Of a stretch of 59,213 nt of DNA, positions 8,241-15,305 are shown in pieces. The DNA comes from Bacteroidota bacterium (GTDB taxonomy: Bacteria > Bacteroidota > Bacteroidia > Cytophagales > Cytophagaceae). The translations under genes were made by a program, and so were the position numbers. The notes under the pieces were generated by a model. That model was not told the origin of the DNA, did not search any database, and saw only the letters and a program-made list of their open reading frames with translations. Position 1 is the stretch's first letter, and each line of letters opens with the position of its first letter. The DNA lies in NCBI GenBank assembly GCA_023428135.1, contig JAEYZG010000053.1, positions 1-59,213 on the forward strand, in the 5' to 3' direction.

Positions 8241-8870
8241 TTATGCAAACCTCACAGGCTCCCTTAAGATTGTCTTTAGTTTATCCTCACTTGTTTTTCT
8301 GAAATCAGAAAGATAAATCTCATGATGCAAACCATTTTTACCCAGATTATTTTCACTCATAAAAATCTCCATTTGCTTAAGCGTTTCTACTTCTTTTGAA
8401 AATGGACCTACATGCAGCATTTGCACACATTTTCCTTCCGTCATTCTAAAAAGTTCTACGTCCTTTGCCAATAAAATTTCTTTTTTAGAAACTACAGAAC
8501 TGATTGCAGTGCGAACATCGTCTTCTGTAATAAAATCAGGGATTCGAATAAGCAACCTATACTCCCATACATCCCGAGGAATATTCAAGGCCGTTTCAGT
8601 CATGGAAGGTGCGCTATACTTATTTTCGTCAAACCACCACTGCCCTTCCAACTTTGATACTTTAAAATCCTTTTGCAATGCTTTAAAAGTAAATTTCAGT
8701 GTATAGGCTGTTGAATACAATGCCTGGATTTTTTCTGAAAAAGCTTTCTGAGAAGGATCTCCAATTCCTGTAATAGATAAAAACTGAGCTGGTTCAATGT
8801 CTATTAATCCGGGTTGTGCTTTTGCCGTAAAGTAAGGCTTGTATGTTTTTGTCAAATCTAATGGTTCCAT
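8241..8870 (-). CDS. GyrI-like small-molecule-binding domain protein
   Basis: A stand-alone cytoplasmic protein of the GyrI-like/SHS2 ligand-binding superfamily, 209 aa. Features of this group are the N-terminal PAQFLSITGIGDPSQKAF strand-turn and the aromatic-rich KLEGQWWFDENKY, with EYRLLIRIPDFI leading into a central strand and CVQMLHVGPFSKEVETLKQM in the C-terminal repeat. Some relatives hydrolyse or bind hydrophobic toxicants; others are ligand sensors. No DNA-binding domain is attached. The neighbouring genes give no clue to the ligand. Confidence 0.8.
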   Translation of the reverse strand: MEPLDLTKTYKPYFTAKAQPGLIDIEPAQFLSITGIGDPSQKAFSEKIQALYSTAYTLKFTFKALQKDFKVSKLEGQWWFDENKYSAPSMTETALNIPRDVWEYRLLIRIPDFITEDDVRTAISSVVSKKEILLAKDVELFRMTEGKCVQMLHVGPFSKEVETLKQMEIFMSENNLGKNGLHHEIYLSDFRKTSEDKLKTILREPVRFA

Positions 8871-8999
8871 TCAGGCATCTTAATTTTTTAAATTCAAAAT
8901 CATTGCAAAACTAATCAAGCGAACTGACAACCTTATGTCAGCAAGAATAGATGGAAATGAAAAAACATAAACTGAATTGAAGTTTATATTCAAAAAAAT

Positions 9000-9158
9000 T
9001 TAATGGATGACTTTCGAAAAAACTTCAACATTTTCATTTGACAAGGTAAAATCACCAAGACTTGTTGTTAATAAACCTAGTTTATTATGAAACACGAAGA
9101 AAACGGCTGCATCCATGAAACCGATGTCTCCGACAATATCGACAATTTTGAAGATCAC
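9000..9158 (-). CDS. Possible translationally coupled small ORF, 52 aa
   Basis: An open frame starting with GTG at 9158 overlaps the TGA stop of the upstream 86-aa gene by four bases (GTGA), a classic coupling arrangement. It reads through to TAA at 9000-9002. The product begins IFKIVDIVGDIGFMDAAVFF and is hydrophobic in its first half. It could be a real coupled peptide, or the end of a longer protein whose frame was broken by an indel at the overlap. I know no homologue. Confidence 0.3.
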   Translation of the reverse strand: MIFKIVDIVGDIGFMDAAVFFVFHNKLGLLTTSLGDFTLSNENVEVFSKVIH

Positions 9159-9415
9159 CTTTCATAAGAATCCGACATAAGATTTAAATTATTCCGAGCA
9201 ACTTTATATACATTTATACCTCTTAGTTTAGCAGCTATATTCAAATTATCTATTGATTTAATGAATAGATCTATATTATCAATATTACTTGAATCAGATT
9301 TATTAATTCTGCGAATCACAATTTCACTATGGCTTGGGGAATAATCAAGCAAAAAATATTTTCCATCTAAATCTGAATATAATAACTCATCCATTTTATA
9401 AAAATGATTATTCAT
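9155..9415 (-). CDS. Hypothetical protein, 86 aa
   Basis: An unrecognised small protein with ATG start at 9415. It is acidic at first (MDELLYSDLDGKYFLLDYSP), followed by a strand-like EIVIRRINK and helix-like DLFIKSIDNLNIAAKLRG. There is no signal peptide or membrane segment. The spacers on both sides are AT-rich. Its stop overlaps a possible second start (GTGA), so it may be the first cistron of a two-gene unit or the N-terminal part of a frame-broken gene. The composition of the region suggests accessory DNA. Confidence 0.45.
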   Translation of the reverse strand: MNNHFYKMDELLYSDLDGKYFLLDYSPSHSEIVIRRINKSDSSNIDNIDLFIKSIDNLNIAAKLRGINVYKVARNNLNLMSDSYER

Positions 9416-9685
9416 ATGTTACTGTAATTTCATGTCTACCTTTTCAGCATCTTGGAATTTAGATAAAATGAATCACTCTCCAATAGACTTCAAAAGTATG
9501 TGTTTGAGAATCCTCAAGACAGGAATACTTTTGGAGAATAATAAATTTCTATGAATTAAAATTTCTCAAGAAATCAATAACAATTAATAATCAACATATT
9601 AACAAACCAACCAAACACTTCTTTAAAATCCCAGGTTATTTTTTCGAGGCTTTTTGGGAAGCTTAGATAAAACAAAAGAACGAAT

Positions 9686-10138
9686 ATGAAAAAGGTGCTT
9701 TTAATGATTGGATTAGTGGTGACAGGGTATACAATGAAGGCCCAGGATGTTGTTGATTCTAAAAATGTACCAAATAAAGTATCATCGGCATTGACACAAA
9801 AATATCCGGATCTTAAGTCTGGCGATATCGAGTGGGAAAAGAAGGACAACAACTACAAGGCAGAATTTACCAAGGATGGACAAGACTATGAAGTAAAACT
9901 TGACGATTCTGGTAATTGGATATCTACTGAAGTAGATCTTACAGAAAAAGACCTTCCAGAAAAAGTAAGAAACGGTCTTAACAAATCAGAATACAAATCC
10001 TGGACTGTTAAAGACGTAGAAAAGAAAGAAAAACCTCAAGGCAAGACTTTATATAAGATTGAGGTAAAACAAGGAGAACAGGAATATGATGTATATTTCG
10101 ATCCAGAAGGAACTCTTGTTAAGAAAGATAAAGGTTAA
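9686..10138 (+). CDS. Secreted PepSY-like domain protein
   Basis: A periplasmic or secreted 150-aa protein. Signal peptide residues 1-19 are MKKVLLMIGLVVTGYTMKA, with cleavage before QDVV. The mature region holds two PepSY-like (DUF2874-type) units. The first is VPNKVSSALTQKYPDLKSGD then IEWEKKDNNYKAEFTKDGQD, ending YEVKLDDSGNWI. The second runs from LPEKVRNGLNKSEYKSW through LYKIEVKQGEQEYDVYFDPEG. Such tandem BLIP-fold proteins are common in Bacteroidota, usually of unknown role and sometimes next to two-component systems. None is adjacent here. It is followed by a structured hairpin. Confidence 0.82.
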   Translation: MKKVLLMIGLVVTGYTMKAQDVVDSKNVPNKVSSALTQKYPDLKSGDIEWEKKDNNYKAEFTKDGQDYEVKLDDSGNWISTEVDLTEKDLPEKVRNGLNKSEYKSWTVKDVEKKEKPQGKTLYKIEVKQGEQEYDVYFDPEGTLVKKDKG

Positions 10139-10149
10139 TTAAAAATTTC

Positions 10150-10190
10150 AGGAATCAGTCATGATGACCAGTTATCATGTGCTGATTCCT
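10150..10190 (+). terminator. Hairpin after the PepSY-like gene
   Basis: AGGAATCAG (10150-10158) pairs with CTGATTCCT (10182-10190), extended inside by CATGAT with ATCATG. It starts 12 bp after the stop codon and is followed by TACTTT. It may also serve the convergent transporter gene. Confidence 0.55.
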
Positions 10191-10232
10191 TACTTTAACC
10201 TAACAGCTTATCTATAAATACTTCTTCTAAAC

Positions 10233-11564
10233 CTAAATGAGCTCTTTGACTTTTTCAGCTTCTTTCGCTTGTCCTATGTTTGCAGGAAGAGCTTCTGGTT
10301 CTTCATTAGGAAATTTTAAGAAAAGAGACAATACTGAGATACCACAAACAACCGCCCCGATTATAAATAAACCGTAGCGATATGAGTGTACAGTAAAAAC
10401 AGAATTCGCTAAAACGGCGCCAATATTTCCTCCTGCCCCTACGATACCAGCCACACTACCCAAGGCCTTTTTATTCACAAAGGGCACAATCGAATAAGTG
10501 ACGCCGTTAGACATTTTAACGAACAAAGCAAACGAAATCATAGTAAGGATAGCCAGAGGAAGGAGTGTCATTTCAGAAAATAACATTATACCAATTCCTT
10601 CCAGAAAAAGAAAAGCGCCAAGCAATACAACCCTTCCTTTCAAACCAAATTTTTGACTGATCTTATCCGAATAAATACCTCCCAGAGCCCTTGCGAAAAG
10701 ATTCATTACTCCAAATGACGCAGCTATGATACCTGCTATCATTAGAGGAGTATTAAATTCTTCTGTAAAATAAATAGCGGCAATTCCATCAATTGTTAAC
10801 TCTATCCCGAAACAAGCTCCGTAAACAAGTCCTAATATCCACACCCTATAGTCTTTACAAGCCATCCAGAAACTCCCTTTAATATCAGGATTTTTAGCTC
10901 TGAAATCGGGGTTCTTTTTTCTTAACTCAAGAACATTCCCTTCAGGCGTATCTTGTGTGTATTTAAAATACACATAAGCCATTAACAGCAATGCAAATCC
11001 TGGAAAAATCATTGCGATCCTCCATGCTTCAGATGCTGTAAACCCCAGTGATACAATGCCCGCAAACAATGCAGGCATTGCCATTTGTGTTATTCCACCA
11101 CCCAGGTTTCCCCAGCCTGCAGTAGTAGCATTAGCAGTCCCGACTATATTCGGGGCAAACATCACAGAAGTATGATACTGAGTAATTACAAAAGAAGCTC
11201 CTATCAGTCCGATAAATAATCTCCCGATCAGGAGGGACTCGTAGCTATTAACCAAACCTATCATGAGTACCGGGACAGCCCCTACACTAAGTAATATTAC
11301 GTAGCACAACCTAGGTCCTATTTTATCACACAACCAACCTATCAGCAATCGGGCAAAAACGGTCATGGACACAGCTGCCATTGAAATATTTGCAATTTGT
11401 GCTTTAGTCAGATTAAGTTCTTTTTTTATCTCCGGCATCAATGGAGCCAAGCCAAACCATGCGAAAAAACAAATAAAAAATGTTAGCCATGAAGCATGGA
11501 AAGCCTTCATCGGAACACTTTTAAAGTTTAAAAGCTCAATTTTAGTTGCCTTGGAGATCTGCAT
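10233..11564 (-). CDS. MFS nitrate/nitrite transporter (NNP family, NarK/NasA type)
   Basis: An inner-membrane major-facilitator transporter of the nitrate-nitrite porter family with about 12 membrane segments. Both nitrate-signature loops are present: AGWGNLGGGITQMAMP after segment 4-5, and VGAGGNIGAVLANSVF in the second half. The cytoplasmic motif WLCDKIGPR is also typical. I start at the ATG at 11564 (443 aa, MQISKATKIELLNF), because the upstream 15 codons rich in Cys, Phe and Lys overlap a good promoter box. No nitrate or nitrite reductase lies in the window, so assimilation versus respiration cannot be decided. A palindrome cluster sits upstream. Confidence 0.88.
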   Translation of the reverse strand: MQISKATKIELLNFKSVPMKAFHASWLTFFICFFAWFGLAPLMPEIKKELNLTKAQIANISMAAVSMTVFARLLIGWLCDKIGPRLCYVILLSVGAVPVLMIGLVNSYESLLIGRLFIGLIGASFVITQYHTSVMFAPNIVGTANATTAGWGNLGGGITQMAMPALFAGIVSLGFTASEAWRIAMIFPGFALLLMAYVYFKYTQDTPEGNVLELRKKNPDFRAKNPDIKGSFWMACKDYRVWILGLVYGACFGIELTIDGIAAIYFTEEFNTPLMIAGIIAASFGVMNLFARALGGIYSDKISQKFGLKGRVVLLGAFLFLEGIGIMLFSEMTLLPLAILTMISFALFVKMSNGVTYSIVPFVNKKALGSVAGIVGAGGNIGAVLANSVFTVHSYRYGLFIIGAVVCGISVLSLFLKFPNEEPEALPANIGQAKEAEKVKELI

Positions 11565-11585
11565 ATCGTTTTGCTTTTTGTTTCT

Positions 11586-11643
11586 CAAATATAAGAAACA
11601 AAAACACAAATACGTATTTTTACTTAACCAATTTTACGTATTT
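11586..11643 (-). promoter_or_regulatory. Nitrate transporter promoter region with TACGTA palindromes
   Basis: On the minus strand TATATTTG (11593-11586) fits the TAnnTTTG -7 consensus, 22 bp before the ATG. The 12-bp palindrome AAATACGTATTT (11608-11619) occupies roughly the -33 zone. A second copy of TACGTATTT (11635-11643) lies 24 bp further upstream. The pair could be operator half-sites for a dimeric regulator. The boxes are seen; the regulatory function is inference. Confidence 0.4.
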
Positions 11644-11792
11644 GCCGACTTTAAAAATATAAAAGCTACCAAAAATAAAAAATCTAAATATTTAACCAAC
11701 AAATACATATCTGATTAACATCACATTAACTAACAATTCTAAAAAAAAACAGGATTTGATGTTTACTTAAATATACGTACTGAAAGTAAATA

Positions 11793-11820
11793 CAAAAAAA
11801 AGAAAGGCATTTAGCCTTTC
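11793..11820 (-). terminator. Rho-independent terminator
   Basis: GAAAGGC (11802-11808) and GCCTTTC (11814-11820) around a 5-nt loop, followed on the minus strand by a run of eight T. It overlaps the stop codon of the 81-aa gene. Confidence 0.8.
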
Positions 11821-12056
11821 CATATAGTCATTGTTAGTTTTTCTTTTCCAGGAATTTCAACTTTTATTTGCCGTTCAAAATCTTCTTTTACCAGGTGAAT
11901 CACCTGAATGAGATTTTTCAAATTATCTTCTCTGCAAAAAGTTTCTTTCAGCTTTTTTAACAAAAAAGCTTCTGCCTGGTCAATAGAAGCTGCCGTAACT
12001 TCTTTAATACCAACACGTTTGCTGGACTTAAAAATTTTGACATGATAATTTTCCAT
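11811..12056 (-). CDS. Hypothetical protein, 81 aa
   Basis: An unrecognised small basic protein, MENYHVKIFKSSKRVGIK then EVTAASIDQAEAFLLKKLKE. The pattern of a first strand, a helix (SIDQAEAFLLKKLKETF) and a C-terminal strand pair (QIKVEIPGKEKLTMTIWKG) suggests a compact alpha/beta fold. There is no signal peptide. A strong terminator that overlaps its stop and a 208-bp AT-rich upstream spacer (which contains a TACGTA site at 12197-12202) argue that it is a real monocistronic gene. Confidence 0.55.
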   Translation of the reverse strand: MENYHVKIFKSSKRVGIKEVTAASIDQAEAFLLKKLKETFCREDNLKNLIQVIHLVKEDFERQIKVEIPGKEKLTMTIWKG

Positions 12057-12264
12057 ATGATGATCTATTTAAATTATTCTATCAAATAACCAACGATTAA
12101 AATTTGAAACTATTGATGGAAATAACTCAATTTTAATCTAATTGTTTAACTTTTTTCAAGTTTTATGTTTTACATTATAAAATAATCTGTCTTTAATACG
12201 TATATAATACATTTTCGTCTAAAAAAATAAAAAAAAGCACATTATGCAATCTAGATGTTAAAAT

Positions 12265-12480
12265 TCAATCATTTTTTTCAATAAATTTAAATCTTGGCAT
12301 TATCTCCCCATCAACTGTAACCGTTTCCTGAAACATTTTTAAAGGTCTTACCCAAAAATCAAAATTGCCATATAAACATTGATAATAAACCATATCCTCC
12401 ATGGTTTCGCTATGTTTGGCTACTCCTATCACCTTATAATATTTGCCTTTATAATGTTTGTATTTTCCCGGTTCTATCAT
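12265..12480 (-). CDS. DUF1653 domain protein, 71 aa
   Basis: A single DUF1653 domain covers almost the whole chain: PGKYKHYKGKYYKVIGVAKH, then MVYYQCLYGNFDFWVRPLKMF and the C-terminal PRFKFIEK. The family is a small SH3-like beta barrel of unknown function, common as a stand-alone cytoplasmic protein. The match to the conserved GKYKHYKG..Y.V...A.HSET...MVYY..LYG....WVRP pattern is close, so the call is good although the role is unknown. It is divergent from the SRPBCC gene. Confidence 0.85.
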   Translation of the reverse strand: MIEPGKYKHYKGKYYKVIGVAKHSETMEDMVYYQCLYGNFDFWVRPLKMFQETVTVDGEIMPRFKFIEKND

Positions 12481-12655
12481 TTCACTATTGTATTATATTA
12501 TAAATCAGAATTTAATTCCTTTCCGGAATTATTCTTTAAATATCTATTAATTTCAATTGTCAGAAATCCCCCTCAGGATTGTCGTTTTCCCAATATAAAT
12601 ATTTAACATGAAGCGATGATATTTGTAACATCAATAACCAAAACATTTTAAAAAT

Positions 12656-13183
12656 ATGAAAATTTTAGGATTTATTCTGCTAGGTATTTTAGGTCTTATA
12701 GCGCTTTTACTGATTACTGCACTCTTCGTTCCAAAGGAATTTGCAATTGAGAGAGAGATAACAATCAACAAACCCAAATCGCAGGTATTTGAGTATATCA
12801 AACACATTAAAAACCAAAACTATTTCAGCGAGTGGGTATTGATGGACCCCGAAATGAATAAAGAATACAGAGGTACTGATGGTAATGCAGGATTTGTCTT
12901 TGCATGGGATGGAGAGAAGGCTGGTAAAGGCGAACAGGAAATTAAACATATAAATGAAGGAGAAAAGGTAGACCTGGAACTAAGATTTGTTAAACCATTT
13001 GAAAGTACCGCTTATGCTTACCTTGCTACAGAGGCTGAAGGTAACGATACAACCAAAGTCAAGTGGGGCATGACTGGCAAGAGCAAATATCCGTTTAACT
13101 TCATGAACCTGATGATATCTGGTACTCTTGGAACTCAAATTGATAAAGGCCTTCAAAATCTTAAGGATATTCTGGAAAAGTAG
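12656..13183 (+). CDS. Membrane-anchored SRPBCC (polyketide cyclase/START-like) protein
   Basis: Residues 1-24 form one N-terminal membrane segment (ILGFILLGILGLIALLLITA), which probably anchors the protein. Residues about 30-173 match an SRPBCC ligand-binding domain as found in Bacteroidota: VPKEFAIEREITINKPKSQV, FEYIKHIKNQNYFSEWVLMD, a central beta sheet, and the long C-terminal helix MISGTLGTQIDKGLQNLKDI. Such proteins bind a hydrophobic ligand in a helix-grip cavity; the ligand here is unknown. It is followed by a strong terminator and is probably monocistronic. Confidence 0.85.
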   Translation: MKILGFILLGILGLIALLLITALFVPKEFAIEREITINKPKSQVFEYIKHIKNQNYFSEWVLMDPEMNKEYRGTDGNAGFVFAWDGEKAGKGEQEIKHINEGEKVDLELRFVKPFESTAYAYLATEAEGNDTTKVKWGMTGKSKYPFNFMNLMISGTLGTQIDKGLQNLKDILEK

Positions 13184-13201
13184 AACGACGCTGCAAACCA
13201 C

Positions 13202-13236
13202 AAAAACTCACTATCAATCATAGATGGTGAGTTTTT
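13202..13236 (+). terminator. Rho-independent terminator
   Basis: AAAAACTCACTATC (13202-13215) pairs with GATGGTGAGTTTTT (13223-13236) with a single wobble. It ends in a T run, 18 bp after the SRPBCC stop. Confidence 0.8.
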
Positions 13237-13375
13237 ATACTTTCAAAAAGATCCAGCTTGCTTGTATTAAAGGGGTTCAGGAATACCCTGAAAAGTTCAC
13301 CTCATTTAAATTAAAGATATCCTCAAAGATTTAAGTGGACTGAAACTTAACACAAATCTTACTGGTTTAGAAGAA

Positions 13376-14176
13376 ATGAAAATACACACTATCTTCTTCT
13401 CTCTCGCATTATTAATAGCGCCAGGCTTTAGTAAATCAAAAGGGAATAATGACTCCCCCAAATCAACTATTGAGAAAATAGAAAAGAAATATGATGCTTT
13501 AAGTAAGACTGCAACTGTCATTAAAGCTAATGGAAAACCAATGTGCCAAAGCCTAAGGTTTATCCAGGAAGAAGATAATATTGTACAGGATTACAGTAAA
13601 CTACGCCAGATTGCAATTATCAGACATGGAGAACCTGATATGATAAAAACAGGTCAGTATACTTGCACTGAAGCAAACCAGTTTTTAAAATGCTATGACA
13701 GCGTTTGTATTATAGTTCCGGAAAAACCTTTTTTTGAACTTGGAGCAAATGAAGATGTAGAAATATTTTCCAGTCCGATAAACAGGGCGCTTAGTACTGC
13801 TCATTACTTATTCGGAACAGAAAGAACAATTACTGTTTCTCCATATTTCAGGGAATTTGAAAACACAATCAAAGAGTCTGATTCAAAGAAAAAATATTCG
13901 ATAAAAAGATGGAAGACAACAGCCCGAATTAAATGGATGCTCGGTATCAGCAAACCAAAGAATATAGAAAGCTTTTCTCAGGCCAAGGACAGAGCTAAAA
14001 AAGGAGCTTCTATGCTTAATGATGCAAGTAAAGATAATGCAAAGGTTGTACTTACAGCCCATGGTTTGCTCAACAGGTACCTGAAGAAAGATTTAAAAAA
14101 GATGGGCTGGAAAGTTGTGGAAGATACGGGAAATGACTATTTCGGAACAACAATTCTGGTCAAACTGGATGAATAA
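13376..14176 (+). CDS. Secreted histidine phosphatase superfamily protein
   Basis: A secreted or periplasmic member of the branch-1 histidine (PGM-like) phosphatase superfamily. The signal peptide is residues 1-19 (MKIHTIFFSLALLIAPGFS). The phosphohistidine motif is IAIIRHGEPD, with catalytic His84. SSPINRALSTAHYLFG corresponds to the second conserved block, REFE to the acidic region, and TAHGLLNRYL supplies the second histidine, His229. At 266 aa it is a little longer than the core because of an N-terminal lysine-rich linker. Its substrate is unknown. It is closed by an 18-bp hairpin shared with the convergent DUF6515-like gene. Confidence 0.83.
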   Translation: MKIHTIFFSLALLIAPGFSKSKGNNDSPKSTIEKIEKKYDALSKTATVIKANGKPMCQSLRFIQEEDNIVQDYSKLRQIAIIRHGEPDMIKTGQYTCTEANQFLKCYDSVCIIVPEKPFFELGANEDVEIFSSPINRALSTAHYLFGTERTITVSPYFREFENTIKESDSKKKYSIKRWKTTARIKWMLGISKPKNIESFSQAKDRAKKGASMLNDASKDNAKVVLTAHGLLNRYLKKDLKKMGWKVVEDTGNDYFGTTILVKLDE

Positions 14177-14195
14177 GTTCCTCAATTTATTGGTT

Positions 14196-14247
14196 ATAAA
14201 AACAAATGGGATATGTTGAGTTCATCAACTATCCCATTTGTTTTTAT
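14196..14247. terminator. Strong bidirectional terminator
   Basis: Perfect 18-bp arms (14196-14213 and 14230-14247) with an extra 5-bp inner stem (GTTGA/TCAAC). A/T tracts lie on the outer ends, suited to both convergent genes. Confidence 0.85.
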
Positions 14248-14267
14248 ATGATTTTTTAGTTTTCTTA

Positions 14268-14960
14268 TTACTTCTGCCCTACCACTTCATACCATATCGC
14301 TCCTGTCTCATCAGCAAAGGCTTTATAATATGTATTGTTAACTTCGTAATAAGTATTTCCATCTACAAATACTTTCAATACACCTTCAGGCAGGAAATCA
14401 ACTCTTGCTCCCATAGGAGGTTGCACTGCTACGTATTCATTACTCTGAACTGAGTGAGTATAAAACGAACCATAGTAATAATAATATGGTACTCTAGATA
14501 CATGTATTCTCAAGCTATTTGCAGGAATAGTCCTTACTCTTGCGCCCCATGGAGCCGATGCTACCACATAAGATCCATTCATCGGCTGGTAGAAAATTCC
14601 ATTATAGTAACTGAAGTTAATTCCTCTATTTGAAATAATTATTGAAGAAGAAGGGGCATATGCAACACTGCTTTTATAGACAGGCATAGCACCATATCGG
14701 TGGGGCGTGTGGTATACATTTGCTACTCTTCTGTCAACATAGACATTCCTGTTACCTGGTCCATTAGAATGACCATGTTTTTTATTGTAATCGGCACGTG
14801 CATATTGATGTGGTGCATTGTTATTTCCTCTGTTATTATTGTGATGATTGTTATGATTAGATTGTTTATGTTTATCATGACCTCTGCCAGGCTGCGCCTG
14901 CACAGTGATGTTTAATCCAAACAACATTAGAAAAAGTCCTGAATAAATGATCGGTTTCAT
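14268..14960 (-). CDS. DUF6515-like secreted protein with His/Asn-rich linker
   Basis: A signal peptide (residues 1-22, ending TVQA) is followed by a very His/Asn/Gly-rich low-complexity stretch (about 24-70) that could bind metal or act as a flexible spacer. The C-terminal half has repeated beta units of the form NGIFYQPMNGSYVVASAPWG, GSFYTHSVQSNEYVAVQPPM and NNTYYKAFADETGAIWYEVV. Each pairs a tyrosine-rich hairpin with a PP.GARV..LP motif. This matches the DUF6515 family of Bacteroidota envelope proteins, whose function is not known. It is convergent with the histidine phosphatase gene. Confidence 0.72.
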   Translation of the reverse strand: MKPIIYSGLFLMLFGLNITVQAQPGRGHDKHKQSNHNNHHNNNRGNNNAPHQYARADYNKKHGHSNGPGNRNVYVDRRVANVYHTPHRYGAMPVYKSSVAYAPSSSIIISNRGINFSYYNGIFYQPMNGSYVVASAPWGARVRTIPANSLRIHVSRVPYYYYYGSFYTHSVQSNEYVAVQPPMGARVDFLPEGVLKVFVDGNTYYEVNNTYYKAFADETGAIWYEVVGQK

Positions 14961-15247
14961 AAGAGTAGTATTTTTTAAGTCCTGTCATACTAATAACAAG
15001 TTTAAGACCACTTCTCCTTAAGATTTCCACTGGGTTCTATCCTTAAGTTTTTAGCACAAATTATATACTACAAATCAACGTATTACTAACAATAGAACCA
15101 GGCAATTCCTAGATTTAAAAGTCTCGACATTTAGGATTTGGTCATTGATTAATATGAGTTTCTCTATGTTTTCAAATGCTTTGTATAAAAAAACAGGTAA
15201 ATAAAATCTGCACTTTAATTCTGGCAAGTTTAACAGACAAAAAAAAC
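14961..15247. other. Intergenic spacer without recognisable features
   Basis: An AT-rich spacer between the start of the DUF6515-like gene and the terminator of the cellulase. It should contain the promoter of the former, but no exact TAnnTTTG box was found, and there is no RNA gene or coding signal. Confidence 0.4.
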
Positions 15248-15286
15248 AAAACCCTCCTGAAAATCATGTATTTTCAGGAGGGTTTT
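15248..15286 (-). terminator. Very strong terminator of the cellulase gene
   Basis: Perfect 17-bp GC-containing arms (15248-15264 and 15270-15286) around a 5-nt loop are followed on the minus strand by a GTTTTTTTT run. It lies 20 bp after the cellulase stop. Confidence 0.9.
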
Positions 15287-15305
15287 ATATAAAAGAAACG
15301 AATGT

